Position numbers and translations under genes: made by a program. Of a stretch of DNA of 64,000 bases, positions 19,593 to 28,230 are shown one piece after another. The notes under the pieces were generated by a model that did not search any database, had not been told where the DNA came from, and saw nothing but the letters and a program-made list of their open reading frames with translations. The stretch is from NCBI RefSeq assembly GCF_000504245.1, contig NZ_KI632509.1, forward strand, positions 1,363,723-1,427,722, in the 5' to 3' direction. This DNA is from Haloechinothrix halophila YIM 93223 (GTDB lineage Bacteria; Actinomycetota; Actinomycetes; Mycobacteriales; Pseudonocardiaceae). Each line of letters opens with the position of its first letter. The first letter of the stretch is position 1.

Positions 19593-20572
19593 GCCACCCT
19601 CCGCTCGTCCAGCAGCGCGCCGAGCACCTGCTCACGGTGCCACGCTTGGGTGCCCCACACTGACCGGAGCGCACGCACCTTGGTCAGCCACAGTGCCATG
19701 TCGTGCTCGGCCGTGTAGCCGATGGCGCCATGCACCTGCAGCGCGGTCCGTGCCGCGCGGTACGCCGCGTCCGCGCAGGCCACTCGCGCCGCCGAGACGT
19801 CGCGTGCGGTCGACGTGCCGTCCGCGTCGAGGCTGACCGCCGCGCCGTAGAGGAGCGGCCGGGCCAGTTCGAGTTGCGTCACCACGTCCGCGAGCAGGTG
19901 CTTGATGGCCTGGTACCCGCCGATCTGGTTGCCGTACTGGCTGCGCTGCTTGGCGTAGTCCACGCTCATCTCAAGCAGCTGTCTGCCCGCGCCGAGGAGT
20001 TGCGCCGCGCAGGCAAGCACGCCGTATGCCCACGCACGCTCCGTCCGAGCAGGACAGACAACCGCGCCGATCTCCACAGCGGACAACAGGCGGGCCGCGT
20101 CCACAGAGGACGTCGGCTCAGCTGGAGCGAACTCGTGCAACGCGTCATCGACAACGCACAGCCGGATGTCGGCCACATCGGCGTCCACGGCGTAGGGCAC
20201 ATGGGGCTGCCAGGCCAGCGTGCCGATCATCTCGCCGGACGCCAGGCCCGGCAGCCACCGGGTCTCGCCACTGTCGGCCAGCAGCACCGGCAGCGCGGCG
20301 ATCGACTCCGTCACCGGTCCTGGCACGGCGTGACGCCCGAGCATCTCCACGGCGACCGCGAGGTCGACCGCACTCGCGCCGAGTCCGCCGTGTTCCTCGG
20401 CCACCGCTAGCCCGGTTACGCCCAGGTCAGCGAGCCGCCGCCACAACGCCAACCCAGGCTCGTGCTCGCCGCTGCCCCAGGCGCGCACGACCGTGGGCGT
20501 GTCGGCGGCGCTCAGCAGGTCGTCGATGCTCGACGCGAAGTCGCGTTGTTCCGGTGCGAGCGTGAACCTCAT
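19589..20572 (-). CDS. fadE32: acyl-CoA dehydrogenase FadE32-like
   Basis: 327 aa, close to FadE32 (319 aa). It is a divergent dehydrogenase: the N-terminal and C-terminal helical domains are recognisable (YAKQRSQYGNQIGGYQAIKH, QVHGAIGYTAEHDMALWL) but the central beta-domain is short. This suggests it forms a shared active site with a fuller partner such as FadE31 (inference from the heteromeric FadE family). ATG start overlapping the fadE31 stop. Confidence 0.75.
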   Translation of the reverse strand: MRFTLAPEQRDFASSIDDLLSAADTPTVVRAWGSGEHEPGLALWRRLADLGVTGLAVAEEHGGLGASAVDLAVAVEMLGRHAVPGPVTESIAALPVLLADSGETRWLPGLASGEMIGTLAWQPHVPYAVDADVADIRLCVVDDALHEFAPAEPTSSVDAARLLSAVEIGAVVCPARTERAWAYGVLACAAQLLGAGRQLLEMSVDYAKQRSQYGNQIGGYQAIKHLLADVVTQLELARPLLYGAAVSLDADGTSTARDVSAARVACADAAYRAARTALQVHGAIGYTAEHDMALWLTKVRALRSVWGTQAWHREQVLGALLDERRVA

Positions 20573-21714
20573 CGCGGCCCCCTCGGCAGGCCGAGCAATC
20601 GCTCGGCGATCGTGTTGCGTTGAATCTGATCCGTGCCGCCATAGATCGGGCCCGCGAGGGAGAACAGCCAGCCATCGAGCCAGTCACCACGCAGTTCGCC
20701 GACAGGGCCGAGAATGTCCAACGCGGTCTCGTGCAGTTCGAGGTCCAATGTGGACCAGAAGAGTTTGTTCACACTGGACTCTGGACCCAGTTCGCCACCC
20801 TCGGCCAGCCGGGTCACCGTCTCGAACGTGTAGAGCTGGTAGGCGCGAGCTCCGATCCAGGCGTCGGTGACTCGCGAGGCCAGCGCCGTATCGCCGGGAT
20901 CGCCCTCGCGTTCCCACAAGTCGAGCAGCCGGTCGGCGGCGGCGAGGAACCGTCCCGGCGCACGCAGCGACAGCCCGCGTTCGTTGTTCGCGGTGGTCAT
21001 CGCGACCCGCCAACCGTTGCCCGGCTCACCGATCACGTCGTCGTCCGGCACGAACACGTTGTCGAGGAAGATCTCGGCGAACCCGGTCTCGCCGTCGAGC
21101 TGCGGGATCGGCCGTACCTGCACGCCCGTGGCGCGCAGGTCGAACATGAGGTACGTGAGCCCACGATGCCGCTCACTGTCCGGATCGCTGCGGAACAGGC
21201 CGAACGCGGCATCCGCGAAGGCAGCCCGCGAGCTCCACGTCTTCTGCCCTGACAGCAGCCACCCGCCGTCCGTGCGAGTCGCGGTGCTGCGCAGCGACGC
21301 GATGTCGCTCCCAGCATCCGGTTCGGACCACGCCTGTGCCCACACCTGCTCCGAACGCGCCATCGCGGGCAGGATCCGGCGCTGCTGCTCCGGCGTGCCG
21401 TGCGCGAACAGCGTCGGCGCCAGCATGAAGATGCCGTTCTGGTTGACGCGCGCTGGCGCGCCAGCCGCGTAGTACTCCTCCTCGAACAGCACCCACTCCA
21501 GCAGCGAGGCGTCCCGTCCGCCGAACTCCTCCGGCCAGGACACTACCGACAACCGAGCGTCCGCCAGCCGTTTCTCCCACGCGCGGTGCTGTTCGAAGCC
21601 AGCAGCGGTGTCGAACGACTCCAGCGGCTTGTCCGGCATGTTCTCCGCCAGCCACGTTCTGACCTCGGCGCGGAAATCCTTGCTGCGCTGATCAAGCTCG
21701 AGGTCCACGCTCAT
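20569..21714 (-). CDS. fadE31: acyl-CoA dehydrogenase FadE31-like
   Basis: 381 aa (FadE31 377 aa). Full acyl-CoA dehydrogenase with WSEPDAGSDIASLRSTATR, LSGQKTWSSRAAFAD and the C-terminal IYGGTDQIQRNTIAERLLGLPRG. The ATG at 21714 is selected because it overlaps the crotonase stop as ATGA and the family N-terminus follows; a longer frame upstream runs into the crotonase gene. Part of the KstR2-type operon for C/D-ring propionate catabolism. Confidence 0.8.
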   Translation of the reverse strand: MSVDLELDQRSKDFRAEVRTWLAENMPDKPLESFDTAAGFEQHRAWEKRLADARLSVVSWPEEFGGRDASLLEWVLFEEEYYAAGAPARVNQNGIFMLAPTLFAHGTPEQQRRILPAMARSEQVWAQAWSEPDAGSDIASLRSTATRTDGGWLLSGQKTWSSRAAFADAAFGLFRSDPDSERHRGLTYLMFDLRATGVQVRPIPQLDGETGFAEIFLDNVFVPDDDVIGEPGNGWRVAMTTANNERGLSLRAPGRFLAAADRLLDLWEREGDPGDTALASRVTDAWIGARAYQLYTFETVTRLAEGGELGPESSVNKLFWSTLDLELHETALDILGPVGELRGDWLDGWLFSLAGPIYGGTDQIQRNTIAERLLGLPRGPR

Positions 21715-22556
21715 TCCTTCCGAGCGGCGTTCGCCATCGACTTCGCGTCCTGGCCGCCAAGCGAGTCGCCATTGGACACTTCGGCGTTGTGCGCGTGGGC
21801 GAAGTGGTGTAGCCCGAACGCGGCGTCCATTCCGGTCCGCATGCCCATCTGGTCTTCGGCCTGGTTGACGGCCTTCTTGGTCAAGGCAAGCCCGAACGTC
21901 GGCATCTCCGCGATGGTGTTGGCCAGCGTGAAGGTTTCGGTTTCCAGCTCGTCGCGGGGAACGACCCGGTTGAGCATGCCCCATTCCTTGGCCTGCGCCG
22001 CACTGAAGCGCTCGCCAGTGAACAGCACTTCCTTCGCCGCGCGCGGGCCGAGGATCCAGGGATGCGCGAAGTACTCGACGCCAGGAATCCCCATGCGCAC
22101 GACAGGATCGGCGAAGAACGCGTCTTCACTGGCCACGATCAGATCGCACACCCATGCCAGCATCAGGGCTCCCGCGATGCAGGCACCCTGCACGCTCGCG
22201 ATCATCGGCTTGGGAATCTCCCGCCAGCGGCGGCACATTCCTAAGTACACTTCGGACTCACGGGCGAAACGCTGGTCGCCACCCTGCTTGCCGAGGTGAT
22301 CCCACCACAACACCGCGCGGTTGTCGAAGTGCGCGTCCATGTCCCTACCGGGACTGCCGATGTCATGGCCCGCCGAGAAATGCTTGCCCGCGCCCGCGAG
22401 CACGATGACCTTCACCTCGTCGTCCTCGACGGCGCGGGTGAACGCGGCATCGAGCGCGTAGGTCATCGCGGAGTTCTGCGCGTTGCGGTAGTCGGGGCGG
22501 TTCATGGTCACCACGGCCACCGGTCCGCGCCGTTCGTAGTGGACTACGTCGGTCAC
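21711..22556 (-). CDS. crotonase-superfamily protein lacking both catalytic glutamates
   Basis: 281 aa. The crotonase fold is clear: GKHFSAGHDIG (oxyanion hole 1), IASVQGACIAGALMLAWVCD (oxyanion hole 2) and DPVVRMGIPG. In hydratases the helix after the second oxyanion hole and the following PE segment carry the two catalytic Glu residues; here they read GALMLAW and DPVVRMG, with no Glu at either site. The enzyme is therefore unlikely to be a standard hydratase; isomerase, hydrolase or lyase chemistry is possible. It sits between fadD3 and fadE31, overlapping both by 4 bp, where M. tuberculosis has no gene. Start GTG 22556. Confidence 0.72.
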   Translation of the reverse strand: MTDVVHYERRGPVAVVTMNRPDYRNAQNSAMTYALDAAFTRAVEDDEVKVIVLAGAGKHFSAGHDIGSPGRDMDAHFDNRAVLWWDHLGKQGGDQRFARESEVYLGMCRRWREIPKPMIASVQGACIAGALMLAWVCDLIVASEDAFFADPVVRMGIPGVEYFAHPWILGPRAAKEVLFTGERFSAAQAKEWGMLNRVVPRDELETETFTLANTIAEMPTFGLALTKKAVNQAEDQMGMRTGMDAAFGLHHFAHAHNAEVSNGDSLGGQDAKSMANAARKE

Positions 22557-24154
22557 GACATCTCCTTCCGCTGCTGGTCCCACAGGACCCACTTGAGCAC
22601 CTTGCCGGTGGCGTTGCGGGGCAGTTCGTCGACGAACTCGACCGCGCGCGGCACCTTGTAGTTCGCGAGTCGTTCCTTGCAATGTGCGAGGACATCCGAT
22701 TCGGATAGTCCGGAGTGACCGTCCCGCCGCAACACGTACGCCTTGCCGACCTCGCCGAGCCGCTCATCGGCAACGCCGATCACCGCGGACTCCGCGACCC
22801 CGTCCAGCCGTGCCAGCGCCTGCTCGACCTCCGCCGGGTAGACGTTGAAGCCGCCGGAGACGTACATGTCCTTGATCCGGTCGGTGATGGTGAGGTAGCC
22901 GCGCTCGTTGACGACGCCGACGTCGCCGGTGTGCAGCCAGCCGTCCGCGTCGATCGCCTCCGCCGTCGCCGCTGGGTCGTCCAAATAGCCCCGCATCACG
23001 TTCGGCCCGCGCAGTAGCACTTCGCCGGGCTCACCTGGCGCGACGTCGGTGCCGTCATCGGCGACCGTGCGCAGCTCCATGTCAGGGACCGGCCTGCCGC
23101 ACGTGGTGGCAACCGTCTCCGGGTCGTCCTCGGCGCGGCACATGGTGGCGACCACGGCCTCAGTCAGTCCGTACGCGGTGAGCACGGTGTCGAAGTCCAG
23201 CTCGGACCGCATCCGCTCCACCAGCACCACCGGGACCGTCGCGGCTCCCGTGACCGCGAGCCGGAGGCTGGACAGGTCGAACTCCCCGCGGCGCGAGTGG
23301 TCGAGCATCACCTGGTAGATCGTCGGCGCGCCGGGCAGCACGGTGATCCGCTCGGTCTCGATCAGCCGGAAGGCCGCTTCGACGTCGAACGCGGCCTGCG
23401 GCACGATCGTCGCGCCGCGCTGAATGGCGGCCAGGATGCCCGCCTTGTACCCGAAACTGTGGAAGAACGGGTTGATCACGAGGTACCGGTCGCCGTGGCG
23501 GAGCCCGCCGATGTCGGCCCAGGTGGCAGCGACGCCGAGCGACTGGGTGTGCGCGCTCATCGCGCCCTTGCTGCGGCCCGTGGTGCCCGAGGTGAACAGG
23601 ATGTCGCTGATCGTGTCGGCGTCAAGGTCCGCGGTCCGGTCGGCCACGGCGTCGTCGGTCACCGCGCTCGCCCGCTCGGCGATGTCGCGCCACTCGATCA
23701 CCCCCGGCTCTGGCTCGGATTCGCCCTCGATCGGCACCCGGAGTACGCAGCGCAGCGACGGCGCGTCTCCTGCCTTGCGCAGCTCGGCGAGCCGGTCGGT
23801 GCCGAGGAACGGACCCGCGATGACCAGCGCGCTCGCCTGCGCGCGGTGCACGATGTCGAGTGCCTCGTGTCCGGTGAAACGGGTGTTGATCGGCACCAGT
23901 GTCGCGCCAGCGGACAGCGCGCCGAGCGCGGCGACGACCCAGTGGTAGCTGTTGGGCGACCAGATCGCCACGCGCTCACCAGCGCGGACGCCTTCGGCGA
24001 TGAAGAGCCGGGCGCAGTCATGGACCCGCTGGTGCAGCTCGGTGTAGGTGAGTCGGACACCCCCGTCCACCTGGCCGTCGACGACGGCTTCGGTGTCGGG
24101 GAACCGGCGCACCGCATCGGCCAGTGCCGCGGGGATCGTCCCTGATGCCGGCAT
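22553..24154 (-). CDS. fadD3: HIP-CoA ligase FadD3
   Basis: 533 aa ANL-superfamily ligase with P-loop-like motif FTSGTTGRSKG at residues 187-197, the YGLTEAV adenylate motif, GWLHTGDVG and the C-terminal NATGKVLK lysine motif. FadD3 activates the HIP propionate formed by HsaD, committing rings C and D to beta-oxidation. The ATG at 24154 is preceded by GGAGGAGGT. It is transcribed divergently from fadE30, with the KstR2 box between, as in other steroid-degrading actinobacteria. Confidence 0.88.
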   Translation of the reverse strand: MPASGTIPAALADAVRRFPDTEAVVDGQVDGGVRLTYTELHQRVHDCARLFIAEGVRAGERVAIWSPNSYHWVVAALGALSAGATLVPINTRFTGHEALDIVHRAQASALVIAGPFLGTDRLAELRKAGDAPSLRCVLRVPIEGESEPEPGVIEWRDIAERASAVTDDAVADRTADLDADTISDILFTSGTTGRSKGAMSAHTQSLGVAATWADIGGLRHGDRYLVINPFFHSFGYKAGILAAIQRGATIVPQAAFDVEAAFRLIETERITVLPGAPTIYQVMLDHSRRGEFDLSSLRLAVTGAATVPVVLVERMRSELDFDTVLTAYGLTEAVVATMCRAEDDPETVATTCGRPVPDMELRTVADDGTDVAPGEPGEVLLRGPNVMRGYLDDPAATAEAIDADGWLHTGDVGVVNERGYLTITDRIKDMYVSGGFNVYPAEVEQALARLDGVAESAVIGVADERLGEVGKAYVLRRDGHSGLSESDVLAHCKERLANYKVPRAVEFVDELPRNATGKVLKWVLWDQQRKEMS

Positions 24155-24227
24155 CGCGCCACCTCCTCCCGGTCAAGCTGTCGACAGGTGCACCCCGGAC
24201 CCGATACGACCGTCGCACGGGCTACCG

Positions 24228-24241
24228 AGCAAGTGCTTGGT
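24228..24241. promoter_or_regulatory. KstR2 operator between fadD3 and fadE30
   Basis: AGCAAGTGCTTGGT fits the KstR2 consensus AnCAAGnnCTTGnT at all fixed positions. It lies in the 134-bp divergent promoter region, 74 bp before fadD3 and 47 bp before fadE30. KstR2 is a TetR repressor released by HIP-CoA, so this box can gate both operons. Confidence 0.88.
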
Positions 24242-24288
24242 AGAGTAGCCTACGCAGTGATGCCCCGGTTTGACCAGAGAGGCGGCCG

Positions 24289-25434
24289 ATGGAACCTGAC
24301 GAACAGTTCCGCACCCGCATCCGCGACTGGCTCGCCGACAACCTGACCGGCGAGTTCGCTGACCTGCGCGGGCGCGGCGGTCCCGGCAGGGAGCACGAGG
24401 CGTTCGACGAGCGTGTCGCGTGGGAGCGCCACCTCGCCGCCGCCGGATGGAACTGCATCGGCTGGCCGGTCGAGCACGGCGGGATGGGTGCCACGCTGGC
24501 ACAGCAAGTGATCTTTCACGAGGAGTACGCCCGCGCCAACGCGCCAGCCAGGGTCAGCCACCTTGGTCAGGAACTGCTCGGACCCACGCTGATCGCGTTC
24601 GGCACGCCGGAACAGCAGCGCAGGTTCCTGCCCCGCATCCGCGACGTCGAGGAGTTGTGGTGCCAGGGCTACTCCGAGCCAGGAGCGGGCTCCGACCTGG
24701 CCGCGGTCGCTACCACCGCCACCCGCGATGGTGACCACTGGGTCATCACCGGCCAGAAGGTCTGGACGTCGTTGGCGCACGTCGCCGACTGGTGCTTCGT
24801 GCTCGCCAGGACCGAGTCCGGCTCGCGACGCCACCATGGACTGTCCTATCTGCTCGTCCCGATGCGGCAGTCCGGTGTGGAGGTCCGGCCGATCACCCAG
24901 CTCACCGGGACCTCTGAGTTCAACGAAGTCTTCTTCGACGGCGCGCGCACCGACGCCGACCTGGTCGTTGGTGAGCCGGGCGATGGCTGGCGGGTGGCGC
25001 TGGGCACGTTGGCGTTCGAACGCGGCGTGGCCACGCTCGGCCAGCAGATCGGCTTCCGCAGGGAACTCGACGCGCTCGCGGACGAGGCGCGGCGCAGCGG
25101 CGCCGATGCCGATCCGTCGATCAGGGAGGGACTCGCCAGGGCACGAGTCGGGCTCGACGTCTTGCGCGCGCACGCCAGGCGCACCCTCGGCGACACCGCT
25201 ACCGGCACCGCGGAGGTGAGCAAGCTGCTCTGGGCGAACTGGCACCGTGACCTGGGCGAGCTGGCGATGCGGGTCAGGGGCGCCGCATCGCTCACCGCCG
25301 AGCCGGAGCTGGACGACTGGCAGCGGCTGTACCTGTTCAGCCGTGCCGACACGATCTACGGCGGCTCCAACGAGATCCAGCGCAATGTCATCGCCGAGCG
25401 CGTGCTCGGGCTGCCACGAGAGGTGAAGCCATGA
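24289..25434 (+). CDS. fadE30: acyl-CoA dehydrogenase FadE30
   Basis: 381 aa (FadE30 about 385 aa). It catalyses the first dehydrogenation of the HIP-CoA side chain. Blocks: GYSEPGAGSDLAAVATTATRD, ITGQKVWTSLAHVADW and IYGGSNEIQRNVIAERVLGLP. The stop overlaps an ATG that begins the repeat-encoded leader of the ipdF gene. Position after the KstR2 box and before ipdF and kstR2 matches the Rv3560c region. Confidence 0.85.
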   Translation: MEPDEQFRTRIRDWLADNLTGEFADLRGRGGPGREHEAFDERVAWERHLAAAGWNCIGWPVEHGGMGATLAQQVIFHEEYARANAPARVSHLGQELLGPTLIAFGTPEQQRRFLPRIRDVEELWCQGYSEPGAGSDLAAVATTATRDGDHWVITGQKVWTSLAHVADWCFVLARTESGSRRHHGLSYLLVPMRQSGVEVRPITQLTGTSEFNEVFFDGARTDADLVVGEPGDGWRVALGTLAFERGVATLGQQIGFRRELDALADEARRSGADADPSIREGLARARVGLDVLRAHARRTLGDTATGTAEVSKLLWANWHRDLGELAMRVRGAASLTAEPELDDWQRLYLFSRADTIYGGSNEIQRNVIAERVLGLPREVKP

Positions 25435-26321
25435 CGACTGCTCGCAGGTCGGAATCATCAGACCCGACGACTGCTCGCAGGTCGGAATCATCAGACCCGA
25501 CGACTGCTCGCAGGTCCGATTCATCGAACATGACCACGACCCCGCCCATCCCGCCGTACCCCAAGGGTAAGGACCTGCTCGCCGACAAGGTCGTCGTCGT
25601 GACGGCGGCCGCGGGTACCGGCATCGGCTCCGCCGTCGCGCAACGCAGCCTGGAAGAAGGCGCACGCGTCGTGATCAGCGACTGGCACGAACGGCGTCTC
25701 GCGGAGAAGGCCGACGAACTCGCCGCCGATCACGCGGACCGGGTGCACGCCATCGCCTGCGACGTCACCAGCGAAGACCACGTGCAGTCCCTCATGGATG
25801 GTGCCGCGGACCACTTCGGACGCATCGACGTCCTGGTGAACAACGCCGGGCTCGGTGGCACGAAGTCCATCGTGGATATGACGGACGATGAGTGGTCCCG
25901 GGTGCTCGACGTGACCCTCAACGGCACGTTCCGGGCCACCCGAGCGGCGCTCCGGCGGTTCATCGATCAGGGCGGTGGCGGCGCGATCGTCAACAACGCC
26001 TCGGTAGTCGGCTGGCGGGCGCAGGCCGAGCAGTCGCACTACGCGGCGGCCAAGGCTGGCGTGATGGCGCTGACCCGATGCGCCGCTGTCGACGTCGCCG
26101 AGCACGGCATCCGGGTGAACGCGGTCGCGCCGAGTCTGGCGATGCATCCGTTCTTGGCCAAGGTCACCACCGACGAACTGCTCGCTGAGCTGGAGAAACG
26201 CGAGGTGTTCGGCAGGGCGGCGCAGCCGTGGGAGGTCGCTAATGTGATGGTGTTCCTCGCCAGCGAGTACGCCTCGTACCTGACCGGCGAGGTGATTTCG
26301 GTCAGCAGTCAACATCCGTGA
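25431..26321 (+). CDS. ipdF: short-chain dehydrogenase IpdF with repeat-encoded leader peptide
   Basis: SDR with a glycine-rich VTAAAGTGIGSAVAQ motif, NNAG at the end of beta4 and catalytic Tyr/Lys in SHYAAAKAG. In HIP catabolism IpdF oxidises the 5-hydroxyl of the CoA intermediate. Two starts are possible. The ATG at 25431 overlaps the fadE30 stop and adds 33 residues made of three copies of a TTARRSES-type unit. The ATG at 25530 yields 263 aa, the length of Rv3559c. The extra residues come entirely from the junction repeat, so the functional protein probably starts near 25530 or tolerates the leader. Confidence 0.82.
   Translation: MTTARRSESSDPTTARRSESSDPTTARRSDSSNMTTTPPIPPYPKGKDLLADKVVVVTAAAGTGIGSAVAQRSLEEGARVVISDWHERRLAEKADELAADHADRVHAIACDVTSEDHVQSLMDGAADHFGRIDVLVNNAGLGGTKSIVDMTDDEWSRVLDVTLNGTFRATRAALRRFIDQGGGGAIVNNASVVGWRAQAEQSHYAAAKAGVMALTRCAAVDVAEHGIRVNAVAPSLAMHPFLAKVTTDELLAELEKREVFGRAAQPWEVANVMVFLASEYASYLTGEVISVSSQHP
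25433..25529 (+). repeat. 33-bp junction repeat, three tandem copies between fadE30 and ipdF
   Basis: GACGACTGCTCGCAGGTC begins at 25433, 25466 and 25499 (33-bp period); the first two units are identical and the third diverges at its end. It starts exactly at the fadE30/ipdF ATGA overlap. Coding-strand orientation is the same as at 10680, 30437 and 31246. Confidence 0.9.
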
Positions 26322-26328
26322 GGACCTG

Positions 26329-26943
26329 ATGAGCCCAGCCAAGAGCGCCAAGCAACCCTCGTCCGGCAGGCGAGCCGAACTGCTCGCCCTGGCCTGCCGA
26401 TTGTTCGCCGAGCGAGGCTTCCGTGCGACCACGGTGCGTGACATCGCCGACGCGGCGGGCATCCTCTCCGGCAGCCTGTACCACCACTTCGACTCCAAGG
26501 AGTCGATGATCGACGAGTTGCTGCGCGGGTTTCAGGACGAGTTGTTCGGCCGGTACCGCGAGATCGTTGCCAAGCAACTCGGTCCACGAGAGACACTGCG
26601 CGCCGTCATCACCGCGTCATTCGAGTCGATCCACAAGCATCACGACGAAGTGGCGATCTACCAGAACGAAGCGCAGTATCTCGCGCAGTTCCCGCGCTTT
26701 TCCTATTTGGAGGAGCGCAATGTGGAGTTCCACGAACTGTGGACGTCCATTCTGGCCGATGGCGTGCGCGCTGGTGACTTCCGAGCCGACTTGGACATCG
26801 AGGTCGCCTACCGGTTCATCAGGGACACGGTGTGGGTCGCCGTCCGCTGGTACAGCCCGGGCGGCTCACTGACCGCGGAAGACGTCGCGGAGCAGTACCT
26901 GCGGATCCTGCTCGACGGGATCTCCGCGAAACCGACACAGTAG
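26329..26943 (+). CDS. kstR2: TetR-family repressor KstR2
   Basis: 204 aa (200 in M. tuberculosis). N-terminal TetR helix-turn-helix at about residues 15-60 (ACRLFAERGFRATTVRDIAD, then SGSLYHHFDSKESM), with an all-helical ligand domain after it. It should repress the HIP (rings C/D) regulon through the AnCAAGnnCTTGnT boxes seen at 24228 and 32905, and is released by HIP-CoA. It starts 7 bp after ipdF and precedes fadA6, the same neighbourhood as Rv3557c. Confidence 0.88.
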   Translation: MSPAKSAKQPSSGRRAELLALACRLFAERGFRATTVRDIADAAGILSGSLYHHFDSKESMIDELLRGFQDELFGRYREIVAKQLGPRETLRAVITASFESIHKHHDEVAIYQNEAQYLAQFPRFSYLEERNVEFHELWTSILADGVRAGDFRADLDIEVAYRFIRDTVWVAVRWYSPGGSLTAEDVAEQYLRILLDGISAKPTQ

Positions 26944-26965
26944 CGACACAGCAAGGAGCGGAGCA

Positions 26966-28117
26966 TTGGCTGAAGCGTTCGTGATCGACGCGGTCAGGAC
27001 ACCGGTCGGCAAGCGTGGCGGCGGGCTGAGCGAGGTGCACCCCGCCGACCTGGGCGGGTATGTGCTCACCGCGTTGCTGGACCGGGCGGACGTCGATCCG
27101 GCGCTGGTGGACGACGTGATCATGGGCTGCGTCGACACCATCGGCGGCCAGGCGGGCAACATCGCGCGGTCGGCGTGGCTCGCGGCAGGGCTGCCGGAGC
27201 ATGTGCCCGGTGTGACGGTGGACCGGCAGTGCGGATCCAGCCAGCAGGCGATCCACTTCGCCGCGCAGGCGGTGATGTCCGGAACGTCCGATCTTGTCGT
27301 CGCGTCCGGCTTGCAGAACATGAGCCAGATCCCGATCAGCGCGGCGATGCTGGCGGGCAGGGAGTACGGCTTCGACGACCCGTTCTCCGGCTCGGCCGGT
27401 TGGCACAAGCGTTACGGCGACGTCGAGGTGTCGCAGTTCCGCAGCGCCGACATGATCGCCAGGCACTGGGACCTGACGCGCGAGGCGATGGAAGCCTACG
27501 CGTTGTCCAGCCACGAGCGCGCTATCGCCGCGATCGACGCGGGACGGTTCAACGCCGAGCTAGCCCCGCTGGGCGGCTGCACCGTGGACGAATGTCCCCG
27601 CAGGTCGACGTCCCTGGAACGGATGGCGTCGCTGGAGCCGCTTGCCGAGGATTCGCGGATCACGGCGGCGGTGTCCAGCCAGATCTGCGACGGCGCGAGC
27701 GCGGTGCTGCTCGCCTCGGAGTCGTTCGTGGCTGAACACGGGCTGCGCCCGCGCGCGCGGGTACACCACCTGTCGGTGCGGGCGGCCGATCCGGTGTGGA
27801 TGCTGACCGGGCCGATCCCCGCGACCCAGCACGCGCTCCGCAGGACCGGTCTCGGCATCGGCGACATCGACCTGTTCGAGGTGAACGAGGCCTTCGCCAG
27901 TGTGGTGCTCGCCTGGCTGGACGAAACGGGCGCCGACCGGGACCGCGTGAACGTCAACGGCGGCGGGATCGCGCTCGGCCACCCGATCGGCGCGACCGGA
28001 GCGAAGCTGTTCACCACGATGCTGCACGAACTGGAACGCCGTGGCGGCCGGTACGCGCTGCAGACCATGTGCGAGGGCGGCGGCACGGCGAACGTGACGA
28101 TCATCGAACGGCTCTGA
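26966..28117 (+). CDS. fadA6: thiolase FadA6
   Basis: 383 aa acetyl-CoA C-acyltransferase (386 in M. tuberculosis). Active-site residues are nucleophile C89 in DRQCGSSQQ, the His of GHPIGATG and the C-terminal Cys of TMCEGGGTAN. It thiolytically cleaves a beta-keto CoA ester late in C/D-ring breakdown. The start is TTG at 26966 after AAGGAG; no ATG or GTG fits the conserved N-terminus. Last gene of the fadE30 operon. Confidence 0.88.
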   Translation: MAEAFVIDAVRTPVGKRGGGLSEVHPADLGGYVLTALLDRADVDPALVDDVIMGCVDTIGGQAGNIARSAWLAAGLPEHVPGVTVDRQCGSSQQAIHFAAQAVMSGTSDLVVASGLQNMSQIPISAAMLAGREYGFDDPFSGSAGWHKRYGDVEVSQFRSADMIARHWDLTREAMEAYALSSHERAIAAIDAGRFNAELAPLGGCTVDECPRRSTSLERMASLEPLAEDSRITAAVSSQICDGASAVLLASESFVAEHGLRPRARVHHLSVRAADPVWMLTGPIPATQHALRRTGLGIGDIDLFEVNEAFASVVLAWLDETGADRDRVNVNGGGIALGHPIGATGAKLFTTMLHELERRGGRYALQTMCEGGGTANVTIIERL

Positions 28118-28201
28118 GAGGCAGCGTTCCCGAGGGTTTCTCGACGTGGCTGAGCGACGAGCTGGCGCTGGCTCGCGGTTGACACGTTCGTGGCATTGTC
28201 A

Positions 28202-28217
28202 TCGAACATAGATTCGA
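28202..28217. promoter_or_regulatory. SOS (LexA) box, one mismatch
   Basis: TCGAACATAGATTCGA differs from the actinobacterial LexA consensus TCGAACnnnnGTTCGA at one base. It lies 14 bp before the ATG of the DUF222 relic, a family often controlled by LexA. A TTGACA at 28179-28184 could be the -35 element. Confidence 0.6.
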
Positions 28218-28230
28218 TAACAATGGAAGC

